DNA of 64,000 nucleotides from Aerococcaceae bacterium zg-252 (lineage in GTDB: Bacteria > Bacillota > Bacilli > Lactobacillales > Aerococcaceae). The notes beneath the pieces were generated by a model, which saw nothing but the letters and a program-made list of their open reading frames with translations, had not been told where the DNA came from and did no database searches. Each line of letters begins with the position of its first letter. Within the stretch, counting starts at the first letter, position 1. Position numbers and translations under genes: made by a program. Below, piece after piece: positions 38,143 through 47,830 of this stretch. The stretch is from contig CP066204.1 in assembly GCA_016237705.1 (NCBI GenBank), positions 1,543,501 through 1,607,500 of the forward strand. Direction: 5' to 3'.

Positions 38143-38754
38143 ATATCTATTACTGATAAAAACAAGGAGATATGAGGCTACATACTCAATCTTTTTTCCC
38201 AACCTAAGTTCCGTTACAGTGGATGTTACCATGAGAAATTGACAATTTAGGTTATTTAGCATGCATCATAATACTTTTTCTCGTTAAAACATTTCCTTGA
38301 TTTTATCCATTTCTACTTGCATTCTAGCACTTTTTTAGATTTTTCCCACCTTAAATTCCGTTATTTATAGCCTTTTTTCCTGAAGTAACGCCAACCTTTC
38401 CAACTGTGTAGGAATTTACGCGAAAAGAAAATACAAAAACGTTGATTTAGTAAAGAAGTTACAGTTGTGTTGCACGGTTCTTATCCACCTTTTCAATTAT
38501 GCCCGATTGGCTTGAGCAAAGACTATTTTCAACTATCACGGACACTTGGCTGTCATCGTTTGTCTCTGAGCCCATTAAAATCACATACAAATTTAGATGC
38601 GAGTAAATTTCGATATTGAAAACCTCCTAAAAACTTACTATTGTGAGGTTATGAGGGGGGATTTGTCATTAAACACCAAAATCAAGAGTGTTTTTATTAA
38701 TATAAAATCCTGATATACAATTCGGTATTTAAAACATCATTTTCTCATTATTAT
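38143..38754. other. Gene-free region upstream of the UDP-glucose dehydrogenase
   Basis: About 600 bases without an intact gene. Two near-copies of TTTTTCCCAnCnTAAnTTCCGTTA begin near 38193 and 38340. A 52-codon open stretch without start (38461-38619, reading HGSYPPFQLCPIGLSKDYF and on) looks like a decayed gene I do not recognise. Confidence 0.45.
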
Positions 38755-38783
38755 TTGCTATTTCGTCTTCCGGAACATATAAT
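38755..38783 (+). promoter_or_regulatory. Promoter of the uronic acid cassette
   Basis: -35 TTGCTA (38755-38760), 17-base spacer, -10 TATAAT (38778-38783); the leader of about 45 bases ends in AAAGGAG before the ATG at 38834. Confidence 0.75.
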
Positions 38784-38833
38784 TATAATAAATCAACGCA
38801 TAAATGTTATTTAAAACAACAAAGGAGTAAGCG

Positions 38834-40303
38834 ATGAAAAAATTATCAACTCAATTATTAGCAGATATTGTTATCAATAAGCGAAAATCAAAAAGCTTAA
38901 CGCAGGCACAATTATCTGAATTAACAGGCATTAATAGATCTCTAATCGGTCGTATAGAAAATTTAGATTATTTACCCATGATTCATCAATTGGAATCTCT
39001 GGCTAAAATATTAGAATTTAATATAACGGATCTATTTGTCGAAGAAGATAAACCTGTTGAAAAAAATAAGCTCAAATCTTATAAGATTGCTGTGGCTGGT
39101 ACTGGATATGTCGGATTATCCTTAGCAGTATTACTTGCTCAACATAATGAAGTTACCGCTATAGATATTGTCCAAGAAAAAGTGGATATGATAAATAATA
39201 AAAAGTCCCCTATTCATGATGATTATATCGAACAGTACTTAGCAGAAAAAAAACTAAACTTAACTGCTACACTAAACGGTGAACAGGCATACACTGAAGC
39301 AGAATACGTTATTATCGCAGCACCAACAAACTACGACAGTAAATTGAATTTCTTTGATACTTCTGCCGTTGAGGCCGTTATTGAATCAGTACTAAAAGTT
39401 AATCCAAATGCTTTAATGATTATTAAATCAACAATTCCAGTTGGTTATACTGAATCTGTACGAGAAAAATACAATACCAAAAACATCCTATTTAGTCCAG
39501 AATTTTTACGTGAATCAAAAGCATTATATGATAACTTATATCCTTCACGTATTATTGTGTCATCTGATGAAACAACACATAAACATGCTGAAATTTTCGC
39601 TCAATTACTACAACAAGGGGCATTAATAGAAGACATTCCAACTTTATTTATGGGATGCACAGAGGCTGAAGCAGTAAAATTATTTGCCAATACATACTTA
39701 GCGTTACGTGTTTCATACTTTAATGAACTAGATACTTATGCTGAAAGCAAAGGACTAAATACAAAAGATATTATTGAGGGCGTCGGCTTAGACCCACGCA
39801 TTGGTTCTCACTATAATAATCCTTCATTCGGATATGGTGGCTATTGTTTACCTAAAGATACCAAACAATTATTAGCAAACTTTGATGATGTGCCACAAAA
39901 TATGATTACTGCAATCGTAGAAGCCAACCGCACACGTAAAGATTATATTGCTGATCGAGTATTAGAATTAAGTGGAACTTACAGTGCCAACGGTGATTGG
40001 GATGAAGATAAAGAGAAAGAAACTGTTATTGGGGTTTACCGATTAACAATGAAGAGTAGTTCTGATAACTTCCGTCAATCTGCGATTCAAGGCGTTATGA
40101 AACGTATTAAAGCAAAAGGTGCCAAAGTGGTGATTTACGAACCAACCTTAGCGAGTGGTACCACATTCTTCGGCAGCGAAGTTATCGGGGACTTAGAAGA
40201 ATTCAAAAAAGTGTCACAAGCTATCATTGTCAACCGTTATGACAGTGCTTTAGATGATGCAAAAGAAAAAGTCTTTACACGCGATATCTTTCGAAGAGAT
40301 TAA
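38834..40303 (+). CDS. UDP-glucose 6-dehydrogenase with N-terminal HTH domain
   Basis: 489 residues. Residues 1-72 form a Cro/C1-type HTH ([20 protein letters not shown], then [20 protein letters not shown]). From about 82 a full nucleotide-sugar dehydrogenase follows: [32 protein letters not shown] and the catalytic Cys in [16 protein letters not shown]. The close match to streptococcal HasB-type enzymes favours oxidation of UDP-glucose to UDP-glucuronate. No stop or frameshift divides the parts and the start has a strong RBS, so the fusion is real in the sequence. The HTH may give autoregulation; it overlaps nothing else. Coupled to the epimerase gene. Confidence 0.94.
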   Translation: MKKLSTQLLADIVINKRKSKSLTQAQLSELTGINRSLIGRIENLDYLPMIHQLESLAKILEFNITDLFVEEDKPVEKNKLKSYKIAVAGTGYVGLSLAVLLAQHNEVTAIDIVQEKVDMINNKKSPIHDDYIEQYLAEKKLNLTATLNGEQAYTEAEYVIIAAPTNYDSKLNFFDTSAVEAVIESVLKVNPNALMIIKSTIPVGYTESVREKYNTKNILFSPEFLRESKALYDNLYPSRIIVSSDETTHKHAEIFAQLLQQGALIEDIPTLFMGCTEAEAVKLFANTYLALRVSYFNELDTYAESKGLNTKDIIEGVGLDPRIGSHYNNPSFGYGGYCLPKDTKQLLANFDDVPQNMITAIVEANRTRKDYIADRVLELSGTYSANGDWDEDKEKETVIGVYRLTMKSSSDNFRQSAIQGVMKRIKAKGAKVVIYEPTLASGTTFFGSEVIGDLEEFKKVSQAIIVNRYDSALDDAKEKVFTRDIFRRD

Positions 40304-40314
40304 TGAGGGATAAA

Positions 40315-41400
40315 ATGAACAAAATAAATTTAGAAAACAAGAAAATATTAGTTACAGGTTCTGCTGGATTCGTTGGAGCTAACTTAGTATTAGAACTTCT
40401 CAAGACAATTTCACCTGTGCATATTGTCGGCATTGATAACATGAATACCTATTACGATATTCGTTTAAAAGAATGGCGTCAAGAACAAATAGAAAAAGAA
40501 CTAAAAAATCATCCGGAATCCACTTTCAAATTTGTTGAAGGTGATATCTCAAATAACGAATTAATTCAATCTCTTTTCAATAATGAAAAACCAAACATTG
40601 TTGTGAATTTAGCTGCACAAGCCGGAGTCAGATATTCCATTTCACATTCTGAAGCTTATATGACTTCCAATATCATGGGATTCTATAATATATTAGAAGC
40701 TTGTAGACATTCATATGATAATGAACAACAAGGTGTTGAACATTTAGTATATGCTTCTTCGTCTTCTGTTTATGGATCAAATAAAAAAGTACCATATAGC
40801 GAGGATGATAAAGTTGACAATCCGGTTTCCCTTTATGCTGCAACTAAAAAAAGCAATGAATTAATGGCACACTCCTATAGTAAATTATATAATATACCAA
40901 CTACCGGCTTACGATTTTTTACCGTTTATGGACCAGCTGGAAGACCAGATATGGCTTACTTTGGGTTTACAAACAAATTAATCAAGGGTGAGCAAATCCA
41001 AATCTTTAATTATGGAAACTGTAAACGTGACTTTACATATATTGATGATATTGTTGAAGGTGTAAAACGAGTAATGACTGGTGCTCCAAGTAAAGAATTG
41101 GGTGAAGATGGATTGCCAATTGCGCCTTACTCTATCTATAATATAGGAAATAATCAACCTGAAAATTTACTAGACTTTGTTGATATTTTACAACAAGAAT
41201 TGGTTGCAGCTAATGTTCTTCCAGAAGATTTTGATTTTGAAAGTAAAAAAGAACTTGTCGCTATGCAGCCTGGTGATGTCCCTATTACTTTTGCAGACAC
41301 TAGTTCTTTAGAAAGAGATTTTGGTTTTAAACCTAATACTTCATTAAGAGAAGGAATCAGAAAATTTGCTCAATGGTATAGAGAATTTTATGTAAAATAA
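40315..41400 (+). CDS. UDP-glucuronate 4-epimerase
   Basis: 361 residues from the ATG at 40315 (GAGGGAT upstream; an ATG at 40303 lacks one). SDR fold: KKILVTGSAGFVGANLVLEL, YASSSSVYGSNKKVPYSEDD, and YAATKK with the Tyr-Lys pair. NYGNCKRDFTYIDDIVEGV is typical of the GlcA/GalA epimerases (CapI/Cap1J group). It makes UDP-galacturonate from the product of the gene before it. Starts 12 bases after that stop region. Confidence 0.92.
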   Translation: MNKINLENKKILVTGSAGFVGANLVLELLKTISPVHIVGIDNMNTYYDIRLKEWRQEQIEKELKNHPESTFKFVEGDISNNELIQSLFNNEKPNIVVNLAAQAGVRYSISHSEAYMTSNIMGFYNILEACRHSYDNEQQGVEHLVYASSSSVYGSNKKVPYSEDDKVDNPVSLYAATKKSNELMAHSYSKLYNIPTTGLRFFTVYGPAGRPDMAYFGFTNKLIKGEQIQIFNYGNCKRDFTYIDDIVEGVKRVMTGAPSKELGEDGLPIAPYSIYNIGNNQPENLLDFVDILQQELVAANVLPEDFDFESKKELVAMQPGDVPITFADTSSLERDFGFKPNTSLREGIRKFAQWYREFYVK

Positions 41401-41426
41401 TATAAATGGACTATAAATCTCATAAT

Positions 41427-41876
41427 AAATCCATTGAGGGCATCGTAGAAACGATGTCTAAACAACAATAATTAGTGAGTATGCCTAGGATTGGTCCGGT
41501 CTATACTGGCGGCATTATCTCGTAAATCGGACAGATTGACCGTTTTGACTCTCAGGCTCAACTCGCAAAATTTTCAGACTTTATTGAACGACTATCCAGC
41601 CTGGTCCGTATGTTTCAACGAATACACTATTGGCAGCTTCAATCATGTAATCGATAAATTCGTTATTACCTGATTGAAACTGCCAATTCAATTAGACGAT
41701 ACGATGCCACCTACCAAGCCTATTATAAATAGAAAAATTCTGAAGTTTCTAAAAATCAACACAAACGTGCCAACACTCTAGCAGCAAGAAAACTTGTGTG
41801 CTTAATAGATACGCTACTACGTAATCATACTATTCACCTCAAAGAGGCGATAAAACTCAACATTCACCAACGTTAA
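41427..41876 (+). pseudogene. IS110-family transposase C-terminus, decayed by nonsense mutations
   Basis: One frame reads LVSMPRIGPVYTGGIIS, IGQIDRFDSQAQLAKFSD, IRYYLIETANSIRRYDATY and KNQHKRANTLAARKLVCLID, the Transposase_20 half of IS110/IS116. Four stop codons interrupt it in the same frame (after SKQQ, GIIS, CNR, AYYK), all explained by point changes. The N-terminal DEDD domain is absent. Confidence 0.88.
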
Positions 41877-42668
41877 TTATATTTTTATAATTCTTGAAAA
41901 TAACATTTTTAGGGTGTAGATTAGTGCTGGCGTTTTAAGATTTTACTTAGTAAAAAGTGTAATTATCTATCATATTTACTTGACATAATACTAATAGACT
42001 AAGTAGTGATATCTCTAGTATAAGAGGTTATTTAGGTGAGGGATAGATACCCTAAGCATCCAATAACCAGGTATCTATTCTTCACATAAACTCTCTTTCT
42101 CCTTGTGGCATCAATATTTAGGAGGAAGCCCTATGACAAAGCAATAAACAAGATACATATAAGAATCAGCTCCAAATGAAAATTCTACTTCAACAAATAG
42201 AAATTATTTGCTACAAATCCATGTCCTCTGATGAAATGGAGTAAATACTAGTACGGTGCTCCTGACTTTAGTTTTTTAACTAAAAAACTCCCAGAACCTT
42301 ATAATATTCCAAACACCGAAAGACAGGGAATACAGATTAAAATTAGCATTATTACAACAAATGTCAATCTGTATTTTTATCCCCTAGCTAAATATTTAAC
42401 AGAATAACAACTTTTTCTGGGAATTCAGGAAATAATTTGTGTATATTTTCATTCGATGTCAAATAATCCTCTACATCCCCGTTTTTCAAACAAGGAGTCA
42501 TTCGATAAGTGCTCTAATAAATAATGAATGTTCAATTCAAAGAAACAAGCTGAATTATTCTCCACAAAATATTTGTTAGATTCCTTACTAGAATTAGGAG
42601 AACTATAATTAATAAACCCTCAAGATTAATATTTCTCTCAGATATGCATGGTTAATAAAGTTATTAAT
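41877..42668. other. Gene-free region with hairpins between the IS110 remnant and the capsule operon
   Basis: About 790 bases with no intact frame. A 16-bp hairpin joins 42036-42051 to 42070-42085 (two G-T wobbles). A competing pair GGTTATT (42026-42032) / AATAACC (42062-42068) cannot form at the same time. Downstream are AGGAGG and a four-codon ATG frame at 42133. A 9-bp palindrome lies at 42270-42289. The rest looks like decayed coding DNA. Confidence 0.5.
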
Positions 42669-43949
42669 TTAAAATATTTTAGAAATATTTTCCTCATATT
42701 GATTAACAAAATAGAAATATAATAATATTAATAAAATGTATACAATACTAAAGCCACCATTTATTAAATATAAATATTGTTCAACAGATAATGAATAAAA
42801 TGTGGATAATAAATAACTTATGAAAGCAGTTAGTATTAAAAATAAATTTAACATCAACTCAATATTCTGTTTGTTAAATAAAGTGAATACACCTGAAAAT
42901 GAAGATGCAATAAATCTTGTGCCATACATAAAAATTAAAATTCTAATATATTCACCAGCACCTTCATAATTTTTGCCAAAAAATATTGTTGTTAAGCTTG
43001 GTGCCAAAATATATAATAAACCAAATCCTAAAATCGATAAAATAGATAACGCGAAAGTAAAAAAACAAAAAACATTTTTAATAGATTTCCCATTAGCAAT
43101 ATTTTCACTTAATTTTTGGAAAAGGACCTTACTAATATTTGACGTAATAAATATAATAGGAATTTCTAATACTCTTAACCCAGAAGTATAAAATCCCAAA
43201 ATTTTGGGATTAAATAATTCTGATATAGAAATTGTAATTAAAACTGAAGAAAAACTATTAATAAATTGAGAGGGAGTCAAAAATAAAATTTGTCCTTTTG
43301 CTTTCTCATTTATTATCCTTTTAAAATTAGTGAAATTGATAAATTTCCTATGCTTAAGTTTTAGTAGATAATTTTTAATTTGAAATTTCAACCCAAAAAA
43401 TGGAGCGATAAAAAAACCAAATAATAAAGATAAAACTCCAAGATTTAAAAATCCAGCACAAACCTGTATTACGCCTCTACTAAACTCACGAAATACCGAT
43501 ACAACAGATATTGCTTTATAATTTCCATAACGATTTAGATAACTAATAAAGATAAAACGAAGTCCATTAGAAAATACTAAAAATGGCACCAGCAAAGCAA
43601 AGTATCCATATTTATTAAATATATTCTCTTTACTTGACAAAATACTTATTAATATTATCAATAAATAAGCAATAGATGTTATAACATTTATGATAATTGA
43701 AACATCTGTCAAATATTGAGCTTCAGTTTCATCTTTTTCTGAAACAATTAACATATCAATTTTTAAAGTAGAAATAGGTATTATTACATTAGCTAAAGAT
43801 ATATAATACGTATAAATACCTAAAACCTCAGGACTAAACAGTCGAGTTAAAATTGGTTGTGCTAGTATGTTAATTAACTGTGCAATAACGGTTCCCACCC
43901 CCATATGCAATATACCCTGAATTACTTTATTAAAGTCATTATTTTTCAT
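42669..43949 (-). CDS. wzx: Capsule repeat-unit flippase (Wzx)
   Basis: 426 residues from the ATG at 43949, 7 bases after the decayed polymerase stop; a TTG-started longer frame reads through that gene's tail and is rejected. VIQGILHMGVGTVIAQLINI and QPILTRLFSPEVLGIYTYYI are typical of MOP flippases with 12-14 segments. Last gene of the capsule operon. Very AT-rich. Confidence 0.88.
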   Translation of the reverse strand: MKNNDFNKVIQGILHMGVGTVIAQLINILAQPILTRLFSPEVLGIYTYYISLANVIIPISTLKIDMLIVSEKDETEAQYLTDVSIIINVITSIAYLLIILISILSSKENIFNKYGYFALLVPFLVFSNGLRFIFISYLNRYGNYKAISVVSVFREFSRGVIQVCAGFLNLGVLSLLFGFFIAPFFGLKFQIKNYLLKLKHRKFINFTNFKRIINEKAKGQILFLTPSQFINSFSSVLITISISELFNPKILGFYTSGLRVLEIPIIFITSNISKVLFQKLSENIANGKSIKNVFCFFTFALSILSILGFGLLYILAPSLTTIFFGKNYEGAGEYIRILIFMYGTRFIASSFSGVFTLFNKQNIELMLNLFLILTAFISYLLSTFYSLSVEQYLYLINGGFSIVYILLILLYFYFVNQYEENISKIF

Positions 43950-43956
43950 AAAAATT

Positions 43957-45229
43957 TTAAGAACCACCAATTCTGATAGAAATTTTGTTAATATTCTCAA
44001 TAATAAAATATAATACAACTGGAATTAATATTGAACTTCTAAATAAAACTAAAGGAGTATAATGTACCATCTAACACAGAACGCAGTTACAAGACTTATA
44101 ATTATTAAAATAAAATTTGAGCGGTTAGAATTTAAAAGTTTATTCAACACAATTCCAGTAATTATTTCTCCGAAAATTACACCACTCCAACCTGCAAATG
44201 AGTATAAGTGTTGGGGCAAAATTCCTCCCCCAGCATTATAATAATAATATGTCTTTGAAAAACCTATTACGTCGCTAAATTCATCTTTTAACCCAAAAAT
44301 GCCTTTAACAAAACCAAACAAAATATTTAATCCATATTGTTTAGTCTCATGAACTGCAATACCGCTTAATCCCCCATAATACGCCCAGGAAACAGTATCT
44401 TGGTAAAGTCCCTTCGCAATAATTTGGTGAAATACATATGAAAATGATAGATTAGAACCAGCACCCCTAATAATCGAAATTAAATTAGACAAAATAATCC
44501 CTGAAATACCAAAAAATATTGTGTTTCTAAATGTTAGGTAATGTGGAAACATTAAAAGTAACAAAATAATAATATACAAGAATGATGAAGAACGATCCCC
44601 AAATATTGTGAAACTGACAGTAAATAGCACAGCATAAAGAAACAACAATAAGTTTATTATTTTAAATTTCTTCGCAAAAAAATACGTCAAAACAAAAATC
44701 ACAATTGAATACTCATAAATAGTTGTTTCTATATAAGTATAGGTTCCTAATTGGAAATTTTTACTTAGACTTATTATACCAACACCTAAAATTAAATATA
44801 AGAATATTACACCAACTAGTGCGATTATTATATTACTTTTACGATTTCGGCTAATGAGTTTCTTCGTAATATTTTTGTTTGTATTAGTCGGATTTATAAA
44901 GCAAGAAAAAATTACAATAAATAATAACATCACTCTAGCAGATAAATCGGTAATATAAGTACTTCTTAGTCCTTCAATCTACCACTGAGAAGTTAAAATA
45001 CCTTTTTAAGGATATCATTAACAGCAATTGATGTATTTACTAAAAAAATAACAATTGTAATAAACATTAATATATTTTTTTGATTTATATGAAAGCCATA
45101 AACTATTTAATATCAATGTAGTAGCTATAAAAATATTGGTATATTCTGATACATTGAAAAAAACATTAATATACTTGATATCAAAAATAAAATATCAATC
45201 AAAATATTTTTACTAATTTTAATTTTCAT
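43957..45229 (-). pseudogene. Oligosaccharide repeat-unit polymerase (Wzy-like), broken
   Basis: Starts at the ATG 45229 (GGGAG; overlapping the stop of the preceding GT) with KISKNILIDILFLISSILMF. A T7 run then shifts the frame, a later shift returns it (NILMFITIVIFLVNTSIAV), and TAG interrupts GILTSQW-IEGLRSTYITD. A 294-codon open part (44049-44933) covers most membrane segments (IFGDRSSSFLYIIIL, LPQHLYSFAGWSGVIFGEI). Near 44066 one base is missing, so the conserved RWYHYTPLVLFR end is read in another frame to the stop at 43957. Adding these gives about 420 residues, a normal polymerase. Surely non-functional as written. Confidence 0.8.
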
Positions 45230-46421
45230 CTTTTTTCTCCCAATTAACTATATTAATTAATTTAATATAGAAATCATTTCTTCGCTTCTGTAAAACAGAA
45301 TTCTCATATTCTTTTGCTTTTAATATATTATCCCTACTCATTTGACTTAATTTATTCTTATTATTAACTAGATCCATAATTTTATCACTAAAAGCTTCTA
45401 CATCATCTGGATTAAATAAAAACTCCATTTCTAATAATTCGGGAATTCCATTTACTGGCGTTGATAAGCATGGTAGCCCTACTGCCATTGCTTCAATAAT
45501 TGCTCTTGGAAGCCCTTCGGCATGGGTTGGAAATAAAAATAAATCCGAATCCAATAACTTATTTCGAATCTCTGACTTAGATGATAAAAAACCTGTGAAA
45601 TTAACATAATCTTGAATACCTAATGACTCAGCTAAAGTTAAAAACTCCGCTTTCTTTAAGCCATCGCCAATAAAAGTTATATTTGCATTTATACCTCTAT
45701 CTCGTAAGCTCTTCACAATTTTAATGGCGGTATCATGCCCTTTAATATAATTATTAATATTATTAGCAGTATGTATTAAATTGATTTCTTCACTAATTTT
45801 GTCAAAGTTCTTTTCTGATGAAAAAAATTTTTCAGATAAGTTTATACTAGAATAATAACTCTCAAAAAACGAGTAATTACTCTTATTTAATGTACCATTT
45901 TTTGAAGGGTACAATTTTTGAAGTGCATATTTGGTTACATATGATACCCCATTTGCCCTTAAGCATGCCTTTTTTAAATGTTTTGTCATTATGTACTTGA
46001 CAATTTTATTTTCTTCATAAACAGTTTCCGGATCTGCGACAACTTCTAATACATATGGTTTATTTTGCTTACTAAATATTATTTCGGCAATAAAAGAAGT
46101 AATTGAAGGTAATCTAAAGATAGCACAGTCAACATCATTTGATAAATTTTTAATTTTTTTTACAAAGTTTGGTAATTTAATTATGTAATCTTTAGCAGAC
46201 CTAACTAATGGGACTCCCCAAAAGTCAACATTGTCACCACTTGATAATAAAAATCCCTCAACAAATTCATAAGCCACATTATCAATTCTTGAAAGTACAA
46301 TAATATTAGAAAATGTTTCTAAATATCTTTTCCAAAATTCATATCCATAAATTGTTTTTGTCCAAATTCGATTATCGGGTGTTCTATATAAGTGTGCATC
46401 AACAGAAATGAAAACTTTCAA
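45219..46421 (-). CDS. Family 4 glycosyltransferase
   Basis: 400 residues from a TTG start with GGAGG 9 bases upstream. The GT-B C-terminal domain shows ANITFIGDGLKKAEFLTLAE, LFPTHAEGLPRAIIEAMAVG and LPCLSTPVNGIPELL (EX7E motif region). It adds one sugar to the lipid-linked repeat. Directly before its start lies the leftover 3' end of a second capG copy, showing where this gene used to sit. Confidence 0.92.
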   Translation of the reverse strand: MKVFISVDAHLYRTPDNRIWTKTIYGYEFWKRYLETFSNIIVLSRIDNVAYEFVEGFLLSSGDNVDFWGVPLVRSAKDYIIKLPNFVKKIKNLSNDVDCAIFRLPSITSFIAEIIFSKQNKPYVLEVVADPETVYEENKIVKYIMTKHLKKACLRANGVSYVTKYALQKLYPSKNGTLNKSNYSFFESYYSSINLSEKFFSSEKNFDKISEEINLIHTANNINNYIKGHDTAIKIVKSLRDRGINANITFIGDGLKKAEFLTLAESLGIQDYVNFTGFLSSKSEIRNKLLDSDLFLFPTHAEGLPRAIIEAMAVGLPCLSTPVNGIPELLEMEFLFNPDDVEAFSDKIMDLVNNKNKLSQMSRDNILKAKEYENSVLQKRRNDFYIKLINIVNWEKKDEN

Positions 46422-46439
46422 ATCAAAACACCTCCTTTA

Positions 46440-46502
46440 TCATTTTCTCCAAACTACTTTATTCATATAATCAGTATAACTTAAAGTAATACGTAATACC
46501 TT
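46440..46502 (-). pseudogene. Leftover 3' end of a second capG
   Basis: Reads KVLRITLSYTDYMNKVVWRK then TGA, against KVLRIILSYTDYVNRVVWRK at the end of the intact capG (48995-50119). The preceding codon is a stop and homology ends there. This is a 20-codon scar of recombination. Confidence 0.85.
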
Positions 46503-46585
46503 TTAGATATTTTTTATTATAGAATAATTGAAAAATTTTTTCAAAAGATAGTTAATAGAGTTACTATAAATAATTCTTCTCATTA

Positions 46586-47830
46586 TCATATTTCCCCTTT
46601 TTGATTATATAAATACATGCCAATAATATAGCCAAATAGTGGAAATGCCAGAGACACAGACATTAACATTATTAGCAAAACCGTTAAGCAAGATACATAT
46701 GCATATTTTCTTTCTAAGAGAGAGCCATCTTTTCTTTTCTTAAAAAAAATATATATGGTATTTAAAGGCAAAATTAATCCAAAAATACCCAACTCAAAAA
46801 CACCTGTTCCCCAAGCACTCATAATTCTACCAGTTGTAAAATTAACATTCACTAATTGTTGTAAAAAAAAGCTAGAGTTCAAAATAATTGGGTAAGCAAA
46901 ATTATCCCATTGCCCCAGTCCAAAACCCAATCCTTTAGAATAGAATAAACTTTTAAAGGAAACAATAATATGGGATAATCTATCAGTAATACTGCCATCT
47001 TTATAAATTGCATCTAATGGATTTTCTAAAAATCTTGAAATCAAAACTCCTACTCTACTAGTAGCAAGTGCATCAACTCTCGTATAAATAATTATAATCA
47101 AAAATAATACTAAGGTGGAAAATACTAGCCCTATTATTTTTTTTACGTATTTTTTTTCTAATGTATATTTGAAAAAAAGATATGAAGAGAAAATAATAAA
47201 ACCTAGTGCAGATTTAGCAAAAAATAATTGAACAACTATAAAAAAAGAATTTACAAAATACTGTTTTTCGGTTTGTTTTTTGTTTATAAAAAAAGAATCA
47301 TTAATTAAAAGAAAAAATATCAATATTATTGAATAAGCAGATGGTTCTACAGCTAATGATGTTACACCTCTTGTTTCAGAAGTACTCATTCTTGCTATTA
47401 TTTGTGCGCCAAAACTTCTATGTATAAAATATTGGACAGCTCCAAAAAAAAACCAAATATATAAAATATATTTAAATTGATTGATTTCAATGTATTTAAT
47501 TGATTGGTAAGCAGCTAAACTTATAGCAAAAACAGAAACATATCCAATTATAGAACGCAAATTATTAATCATTGATATCTCAGGCTGAAATTGAATTATT
47601 GAATATATGACCACTATAAAATAAGGTACTAAATATTTTGGTAATTGTAATTTCTTTTTAATTAGCATTTCTAAAATTATAATAATAATTGAAATTATAA
47701 AAGCATACGGTTGCGTATCAAATGGTGTTTCAATTAAAGAAACATATGGCACTAAAGAAAAGAAGAAAAGTAAAGAGGCTAATATTTTATTTACACTAAT
47801 ATACACTTTCAAATAACTAACTCCCTTCAT
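46586..47830 (-). CDS. wzy: Capsule polymerase (Wzy / O-antigen ligase type)
   Basis: 414 residues, about 10-12 membrane segments, with a loop containing RMSTSETRGVTSLAVEPSAY and GLGFGLGQWDNF, as in Wzy-type proteins. It joins repeat units on the outer face of the membrane. GGGAG lies before a TTG at 47812 (LKVYISVNKIL), which may be the real start, six codons inside the longest frame. This is the only intact polymerase in the operon. Confidence 0.85.
   Translation of the reverse strand: MKGVSYLKVYISVNKILASLLFFFSLVPYVSLIETPFDTQPYAFIISIIIIILEMLIKKKLQLPKYLVPYFIVVIYSIIQFQPEISMINNLRSIIGYVSVFAISLAAYQSIKYIEINQFKYILYIWFFFGAVQYFIHRSFGAQIIARMSTSETRGVTSLAVEPSAYSIILIFFLLINDSFFINKKQTEKQYFVNSFFIVVQLFFAKSALGFIIFSSYLFFKYTLEKKYVKKIIGLVFSTLVLFLIIIIYTRVDALATSRVGVLISRFLENPLDAIYKDGSITDRLSHIIVSFKSLFYSKGLGFGLGQWDNFAYPIILNSSFFLQQLVNVNFTTGRIMSAWGTGVFELGIFGLILPLNTIYIFFKKRKDGSLLERKYAYVSCLTVLLIMLMSVSLAFPLFGYIIGMYLYNQKGEI

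Noticed and set aside
44049..44933. Stand-alone 294-aa membrane protein
   Set aside because: Its flanks hold the missing start and end of a Wzy-type polymerase in other frames, so it is better described as part of a pseudogene.
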